From assembly GCA_029298735.1 (NCBI GenBank), contig JANSLP010000454.1, forward strand, positions 1-21,832: a DNA stretch of 21,832 nt. Direction: 5' to 3'. Made by a program: the position numbers and the translations under genes. The stretch comes from Ophiostoma sp. CBS 140.51. Taxonomy: Eukaryota > Ascomycota > Sordariomycetes > Ophiostomatales > Ophiostomataceae. Below are positions 16,710-21,832 of the stretch, one piece after another. Position 1 is the first letter of the stretch. Each line of letters opens with the position of its first letter. The notes below the pieces were generated by a model, which did no database searches, was not told the origin of the DNA, and worked only from the letters and a program-made list of their open reading frames with translations.

Positions 16710-19589
16710 ATGAGCACACCACCCGCCATGTCGCCGGGCGCGCGACCGCCCAGCATTGTCTTTAGTCCAGACGGACCGACCAAGAAGAGAAAGACGTCGA
16801 TGGATGCGACGACACAAAACCCATCATCAGCCACGACAACGGCTTCCGGCGCCCGCCGCTACCGTGCCTCACGCGCATGCCAGTACTGTCGAACACGCAA
16901 AGTTCGGTGCGACGTGTTGCGCACAGAAACAGAGTGCACCAACTGCCGACTTGACAATAGAGAGTGCATTCTTCTCGAATCACGACGAGGCAAGCCAGAT
17001 CAGTGGCGCAACTATGGGCAGGAGACAGTGGAGGTGCGACGCAGCTCGGCACAGCGCGCCAGGCGCGACAGCATCGTAGTAAGAGATGATACCGACGATA
17101 CCAACGCCAATGTGGACCCAGCCATCGCTGAGAAGAACGATAACACGCCACTGACGACCGACGATGTCCCCATGTGTGTCACCTTCAACGGTAACGACAA
17201 TGACAATGACACAGAGCACGACAATGAGACGGAAAAGGACGACAAAGACGGTGAGAAGAACGATGGAGACGCCGACGAGCACAATGAGAACGGTTCGTCG
17301 TGGTCCACTTCCGCATATACACCACCTGAGTCTCTAGATGCGCTCGCATTTGTCTTTCAAGACACGTCAGGGGCTTCAACATCAGCCACCTCAAACCAGG
17401 CATCAACTCGCACATCATCAACACAGGCACCAGGATCCACCACACACGATGCCCACAACACAAACAGCCCAAGCTGGAGCCAGTACAACTATGCGTCACG
17501 AGCACCACCACCGCCACTGCCATCCTTTATTGCGCCCTTCCGGAACAAGATTCCAGCCGACGACCGTGCCTTTTTGGCAAGGAAGGGTGCTTTGACTGTG
17601 CCAGAGCCAGACTTGAGGGTTGCCATTCTGAGGGCATACATTTTCAGTGTCCATCCATTCATGCCAATGCTGGATCTGGAGCCTTTCGTGAGATCAGTAC
17701 TCAGCGACGAGAGCGACAAGGGCGATGGTGGCGAGTCAGCAGAGAAGGAGAAAGATGAGAGACCACAGCATAAGATCTCGCTGCTGCTCTTCCAGGCCGT
17801 CATGTTTGCAGGACTCAGCTCACTGGAACCACAGCACCTGCACCGACTAGGGTTTGCGACGGCCAAACAGGCAAGAGAAGTCTTCTTTGTCAGGGTCAAA
17901 CTGCTTTATGAACTCGACGTCGAGCCAGACAGCGCCGCCGTCTTCCAATCTTTGCTGTTGATGAGCAGCTGGTATAGCAAGTGGACCGAGTGGAAGGATA
18001 CGTCGCACTGGACGGCCCAAGCATTGTTGGTGGCACAGAATATGGGCTTGCACAGAGAGCCAACAGAATCGCAAGGTTGGACTGCAGCCGAACGCGGTCG
18101 CCGCCGCCGCATGTGGTGGAGTCTCTTTGTACGCGACCGCATGATCGCTCTCGGCACGCGACGACCGATGCGCATACGCGACGAAGACTTTGATGTCAAC
18201 ATGCTTTCGGTGGAAGACTTTGAGGTTGTTGGGGATGACTGCAATCTGCTATTGTCACATGGCGAGCGACGGTCGACTGCGCTGATGTGCATCCACCTAG
18301 CCAAGCTCTGCGTGTGCATTGGTCACGTCCTCAAAACGCAGTACACAACTCTAACGACAACACCTGCCGTCTCGCACACGACTATGGTTGTTCCGCGACG
18401 GAGCAAGAATGTCGATGACCTTCAACAGTGCGACCTAGAAATCCAGGCGTGGCAAAAGCAGCTGGCCGACAACATCCAACTCACCAACCACGACCTGACC
18501 CCTTGCGTGGATGTCCACTGGGCAATGCTCAACCTTGCCCACCTGACGCTCGTCAATGTTCTCCATCGAACACAAGCATTGCCTCCAGCACCATTTGCAT
18601 CCGAAAAGGGAGCACCTTCTCCAGAAACACCAGAAACGCAGAACATCCGCCGCGCTTCCCGCCTCAAGGTTAAGGATGCTGCTTGCAAAGTCACCAAGAT
18701 TGCAACCGGTATGCTGCAGCGTGGTCAGATTCGATTTCTTGGGCTCAACGGCATCACTGCCCTCCTGGCCGCCTGTCTATCCCATATGGTGGATATCCGC
18801 GGCGCTTCTGGCAACAACGACGGCGACGAAGATGTCCGCGATGCCAGCATCTTCCGCTTCGGTCAGAACATGCAGGTTCTGTATGCCATGACCTCAATGT
18901 ACGCCACCGCGGATGCGGCCGTGAGCTTTTTAGCATCCGTGGCGAAGAAAGTGCAACTGCCCATTCCGGCAGCCAATGGACAGGCAACGACAATATCACA
19001 GGCGACATCGTCGGTATCAGCACCGGCACCCAAACGACCATCTCCGTCTCACCGATCGATGTCCATGTCATCGACCACGTCTGCAAGTCGTCCGCCGCGG
19101 GCTTCATTGTCTCACACCAATAACACTGCCAATAACACCAACATACCATGGACAACATCGCAACAGTTGACCAGCATAGGTGACATCACAGCTTCGTGGG
19201 ACAGCATGGCGGGTGGTAAGGCTTATGGCAATACGCCAACTCCGTTAAAGACGCCAACAATACAATCAACCCACCTGTCGCCTCAACCACTGGGCCTCCC
19301 GTCAGTTCGCCGGCCTGCATCTCTACAACCTTCTGCTCCTCTGCCTGGGACCTACGATACGACAATGAAGGATGCTGGCCCGCTTCCTGGAGGTCGTGAT
19401 CATCGCACCTTCTCATCTTACGATGACATGCTGTTTGACAATCTGTTTTCTGCCGCTGTGTCGGGGACTGCATCGCAGCCTCAAAATTGCGACGATCCGG
19501 ACATGACCCTAGAGCCCATGGTCTACAACTACGACTTTTTCCTTGACAACTTTGACCTGCCAGACTGCCAGCCGCACGGGATGGAGTAG
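16710..19589 (+). CDS. Zn2Cys6 transcription factor, cutinase factor 1 beta-like
   Basis: Nuclear transcription factor of 959 residues in one exon. A KKRK basic patch at 25-28 precedes the Zn2Cys6 cluster C57-x2-C60-x6-C67-x8-C76-x2-C79-x6-C86, which binds CGG-type DNA half-sites. Residues about 124-194 are an Asp/Glu/Asn-rich low-complexity tract. The fungal-specific middle domain (PF04082) runs roughly from 300 to 490, with SVHPFMPMLDL, KISLLLFQAVMFA, WTEWKDTSHW, MWWSLFVRDRMIALGTRRP and IRDEDFDVNML. These phrases recall cutinase transcription factor 1 beta and FarA/FarB-type regulators of cutin and fatty-acid use, judged from memory. A Ser/Thr/Pro-rich linker (about 760-890) leads to an acidic-hydrophobic tail (DDMLFDNLF; YDFFLDNFDLPD) suited to activation. 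It converges with the transporter gene 92 bases downstream, whose regulation by it would be a guess. Confidence 0.93.
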   Translation: MSTPPAMSPGARPPSIVFSPDGPTKKRKTSMDATTQNPSSATTTASGARRYRASRACQYCRTRKVRCDVLRTETECTNCRLDNRECILLESRRGKPDQWRNYGQETVEVRRSSAQRARRDSIVVRDDTDDTNANVDPAIAEKNDNTPLTTDDVPMCVTFNGNDNDNDTEHDNETEKDDKDGEKNDGDADEHNENGSSWSTSAYTPPESLDALAFVFQDTSGASTSATSNQASTRTSSTQAPGSTTHDAHNTNSPSWSQYNYASRAPPPPLPSFIAPFRNKIPADDRAFLARKGALTVPEPDLRVAILRAYIFSVHPFMPMLDLEPFVRSVLSDESDKGDGGESAEKEKDERPQHKISLLLFQAVMFAGLSSLEPQHLHRLGFATAKQAREVFFVRVKLLYELDVEPDSAAVFQSLLLMSSWYSKWTEWKDTSHWTAQALLVAQNMGLHREPTESQGWTAAERGRRRRMWWSLFVRDRMIALGTRRPMRIRDEDFDVNMLSVEDFEVVGDDCNLLLSHGERRSTALMCIHLAKLCVCIGHVLKTQYTTLTTTPAVSHTTMVVPRRSKNVDDLQQCDLEIQAWQKQLADNIQLTNHDLTPCVDVHWAMLNLAHLTLVNVLHRTQALPPAPFASEKGAPSPETPETQNIRRASRLKVKDAACKVTKIATGMLQRGQIRFLGLNGITALLAACLSHMVDIRGASGNNDGDEDVRDASIFRFGQNMQVLYAMTSMYATADAAVSFLASVAKKVQLPIPAANGQATTISQATSSVSAPAPKRPSPSHRSMSMSSTTSASRPPRASLSHTNNTANNTNIPWTTSQQLTSIGDITASWDSMAGGKAYGNTPTPLKTPTIQSTHLSPQPLGLPSVRRPASLQPSAPLPGTYDTTMKDAGPLPGGRDHRTFSSYDDMLFDNLFSAAVSGTASQPQNCDDPDMTLEPMVYNYDFFLDNFDLPDCQPHGME

Positions 19590-19681
19590 TGATGTTCTGT
19601 TGATGATAATTTAGTTTTAGCTACTTTTTGAAGATGATAATCAAGTTCAAATATTCTACATAACTATGCTGCCTACATCAC

Positions 19682-21181
19682 CTACACACCGACTTCTGTA
19701 GTATTTGCCTCTCTCTTTGTCTCACCTGCTTCTGCCCACTTTTCCTTTGCGTTGACAGCCTCCGGTGCAAACAAGTAGTCAATTTGTTCCAGTGTACGAC
19801 CACCCGTCTCTGGGCACAAAAAGTACACAAAAGCAATCGCCGTCAGGTTGCCCGCCAGGACCCAGAACCAGTACCGCCAGCCAACATTGTCAAATCCAAT
19901 AGGTCCCACAAAGACATTCAAGAAGGTACCGAGTCACTCGCCCGTCGACGTCGCCGCGCCGCCAATGTGCCGGTACTCCAAGGGTGGGATCTCTGCACAA
20001 TACAGCCACACCACGCCCTGGTAGGCGTAGCCCATGGCGAAGAGGTAGAGCCACAGAATGGCAATGGCAGCCCACAGAATGGGCGGCGTCTGTGGGATGG
20101 CCACCAACACGATGAAGATAACTAGCAGCACTGTCATGGTGATGGCGCCCCACAGCAGCGTTGGCCGTCTCCCAGTACGCTCCATGGTAAAATAGATAGG
20201 CACACACCCGAGAAAGAAGACAATATTCTGGATGCCACTGAGGAGAGAGATGAGCGACGGCGACGCACCCGTCTTAGCCAGGATAATCGAGCTGTACGTC
20301 GCCATCAAACCGGATCCCATCCACTCTCGCACAAACGGCAGCCAGAAACAAATGTTGAGCCGCCGCACAATCTTGAGGGGTGAGTGATCCACCACCCCGA
20401 GGGTGAGAAACTGTGTCCAGCGTAGACTGGCATTGGCCTCCAGCTCGGACTGGATGGACAGCAGAATCTCTCGCTTGATCGTCTGCACTTTCACATCTGC
20501 CACACCGTCACCGTCCACCAAACGCACCAACGCCTCGTCACCTTCGTCCATCCGGTTGACGGCATAGTACCACCGTGGTGTGTCTGGCAGCAAGTACATG
20601 CAACCGCCGCCCACCACAAAAAAGACCGCCTGCAGGGCAATCGGCACCCGCCACGAGGCCTGATTGTACATTTTTGTGAACCCATAGTCGATCCAGTAGG
20701 CAATCGGCACGCCGCCAATCAGCATCATGGCATTGAAGGCATTGGCAGGGCCGCGATCACCGGCATCGATGCCCGTTTCCGCAATGTAGATGGGCACCGC
20801 CGACGAGATGCAACCAATGGCAAAGCCTGTACAAATTCGACCAACGATGATTTGGCCGACACTGTACGCTGCTGCTTGCAGGACAGTCCCAATGAGAGCT
20901 GCAAAGTTGCCCAGCAAAATCGTGCGGCGACGCCCCAGACGAAACGAGAAGAGTGCCATAATGACCGACGTGACGCAACCCGCCAAACTGTAGGCACTGG
21001 CAATCATCGGGATGGTGTACTGGCTGGCGTTGGCCAAGCTCAAGGTTTCAATGAAAGGCGGATGCAGGAACAAGCCGCCAAGGATGCCCGCGTCGTAGCC
21101 ATACATCATAAACGACAGCCCGCAGATGAAGTTGCCCCAACGGTACAGCCGGCGGCCACGGAGTACAGGGAGGAGGCCCAT
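19682..21181 (-). pseudogene. MFS sugar transporter with one in-frame TGA
   Basis: Major facilitator of the sugar porter family, normally 12 membrane helices in the plasma membrane and about 500 residues; this frame has 499 codons. Family motifs are FMMYGYDAGILGG in helix 1, RLGRRRTILLG in loop 2-3, GRICTGFAIGCISSAVPIYIAE in helices 4-5, DTPRWYY before the central loop, ERTGRRPTLL, and WLYCAEIPPLEYR. PETGGRTLEQID at the C-terminus follows the break. Codon 416 (19934-19936) is TGA, in frame with both sides, where the family usually has Trp (ATSTGE-W-LGTF). No intron can remove it without losing conserved sequence. Translation stopping here would lose the final two helices or so and the PETGGRT signature. 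It may be a recent pseudogene, a sequencing error or, less likely, a readthrough site. The start is at 21181. Confidence 0.85.
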
Positions 21182-21832
21182 TGTCGATGTGAGTTGTATG
21201 TAGAAAGTATAAAGTTGATTCTAGCAGAGAGGATGGTGGCTCATTCGATGTTCAAGGCTTGTGTATTATTCTGATTCTCACTTCCAATTTGGACAATATT
21301 TGAAGAAAAGACAGCATCACATATCAATATCATACAGCGGCACCTTCAGTCACAGCTAATCTGTCTATCAAACAAAACGCCGAGCCAGACGTATCAAGCA
21401 CAGGAAAAACGCACAGAGAAATCCACACGGGTACACTCGTTCATGCTCAGAGTTGACAAGCCCAGTCTGGGATGGCCGGGTTTCTTTGCGGAAGTAGCCG
21501 CGGGATAGACCGAGCCAAGAAAACCGCGGCGATGCGGAGTTTCCTAGATTCCGGCGCCGAGGCTGTACATTCACCCAACTTCCCCGCACAAGAAGAGTGA
21601 TCGTCATCGGTAACAGCAAACATGATGTTAGAAGAGCTTCCTGTATCATTTGAAAAGGATTTTTACTCATCGACAATATTTTCCTTATTTAGCTTTTCAT
21701 GTGTTTTTTTTGTTTTTTTTTTGCACATTAAATTGGATGATTTCCAATGGTGACCTTTTTGCTAACAATTGCCTTCTTTCTTATCAGCTGCGGTCGGTGG
21801 TGTTTTTGAGTTTTCGCGGACGGCTATGGCCA
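21182..21832. other. Intergenic, transporter promoter region
   Basis: These 651 bases upstream of the transporter contain two CCGCGG palindromes about 25 bases apart (near 21498 and 21524), a GCGGAG at 21534-21539 and a T-rich tract at about 21704-21723. A minus-strand frame of 102 codons at 21368-21676 has no motif or codon bias. No further gene is supported before the window ends. Confidence 0.45.

Noticed and set aside
21368..21676. Minus-strand frame of 102 codons upstream of the transporter
   Set aside because: No motif or codon bias; it lies in the likely promoter.

Overview
The window looks like chromosomal DNA of a filamentous ascomycete (Pezizomycotina, probably Sordariomycetes). 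The grounds are monocistronic genes on both strands, short introns of 52 and 68 bp with GTGAGT donors and CAG acceptors, ATGs in purine/Kozak contexts (caccATG, gccATGg), a long Zn2Cys6 regulator with a fungal-specific domain, protein families typical of fungi, and an AT-rich gene-free stretch whose dinucleotide bias looks like repeat-induced point mutation (RIP). No rRNA, tRNA, CRISPR array or intact transposon was seen.

Layout. The left edge holds the end of a threonine aldolase reading frame that breaks off just after the PLP-lysine motif. On the minus strand follow a two-exon D-2-hydroxyacid dehydrogenase (1000-2239) and a cyclase/kynurenine-formamidase-like metal hydrolase (2830-3813). 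A gene desert of about 2.1 kb (3814-5986) contains a RIP-like relic and a 14-bp tandem duplication. An uncharacterised acidic fungal protein (5987-6832, +) converges on a zinc alcohol dehydrogenase (7160-8194, -). Next is a two-exon FtsJ-fold protein (8734-9944, -) with an apparently degenerate catalytic tetrad. A second gap (9945-11691) holds paired CCAAT boxes, a primer-binding-site-like motif followed by a gag-sized broken reading frame, and a 35-codon ORF with a signal-like start.

The right half has a chymotrypsin-like-fold candidate with a possible His-Asp-Cys triad, interrupted by one in-frame TAG (11692-12984, +). Beyond it lie an orphan coding-like segment (13101-13268), an AtuA/DUF1446 protein (13398-15314, -), a 959-residue Zn2Cys6 factor resembling cutinase transcription factor 1 beta (16710-19589, +) and, convergent with it, an MFS sugar-type transporter carrying one in-frame TGA (19682-21181, -).

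How the genes may work together. Many products suit catabolism of small carbon compounds: uptake, hydrolysis, alcohol and hydroxyacid oxidation, acyl-CoA-linked AtuA, and a CTF1-like activator. There are no shared promoters or tight spacing, so a functional cluster is only an inference. A recurring theme is gene decay: one truncated gene (threonine aldolase), two otherwise intact frames each broken by a single stop codon, and RIP-like relics. The most novel-looking piece is the His-Asp-Cys protease-like protein; the FtsJ-fold protein lacking expected catalytic residues is second.
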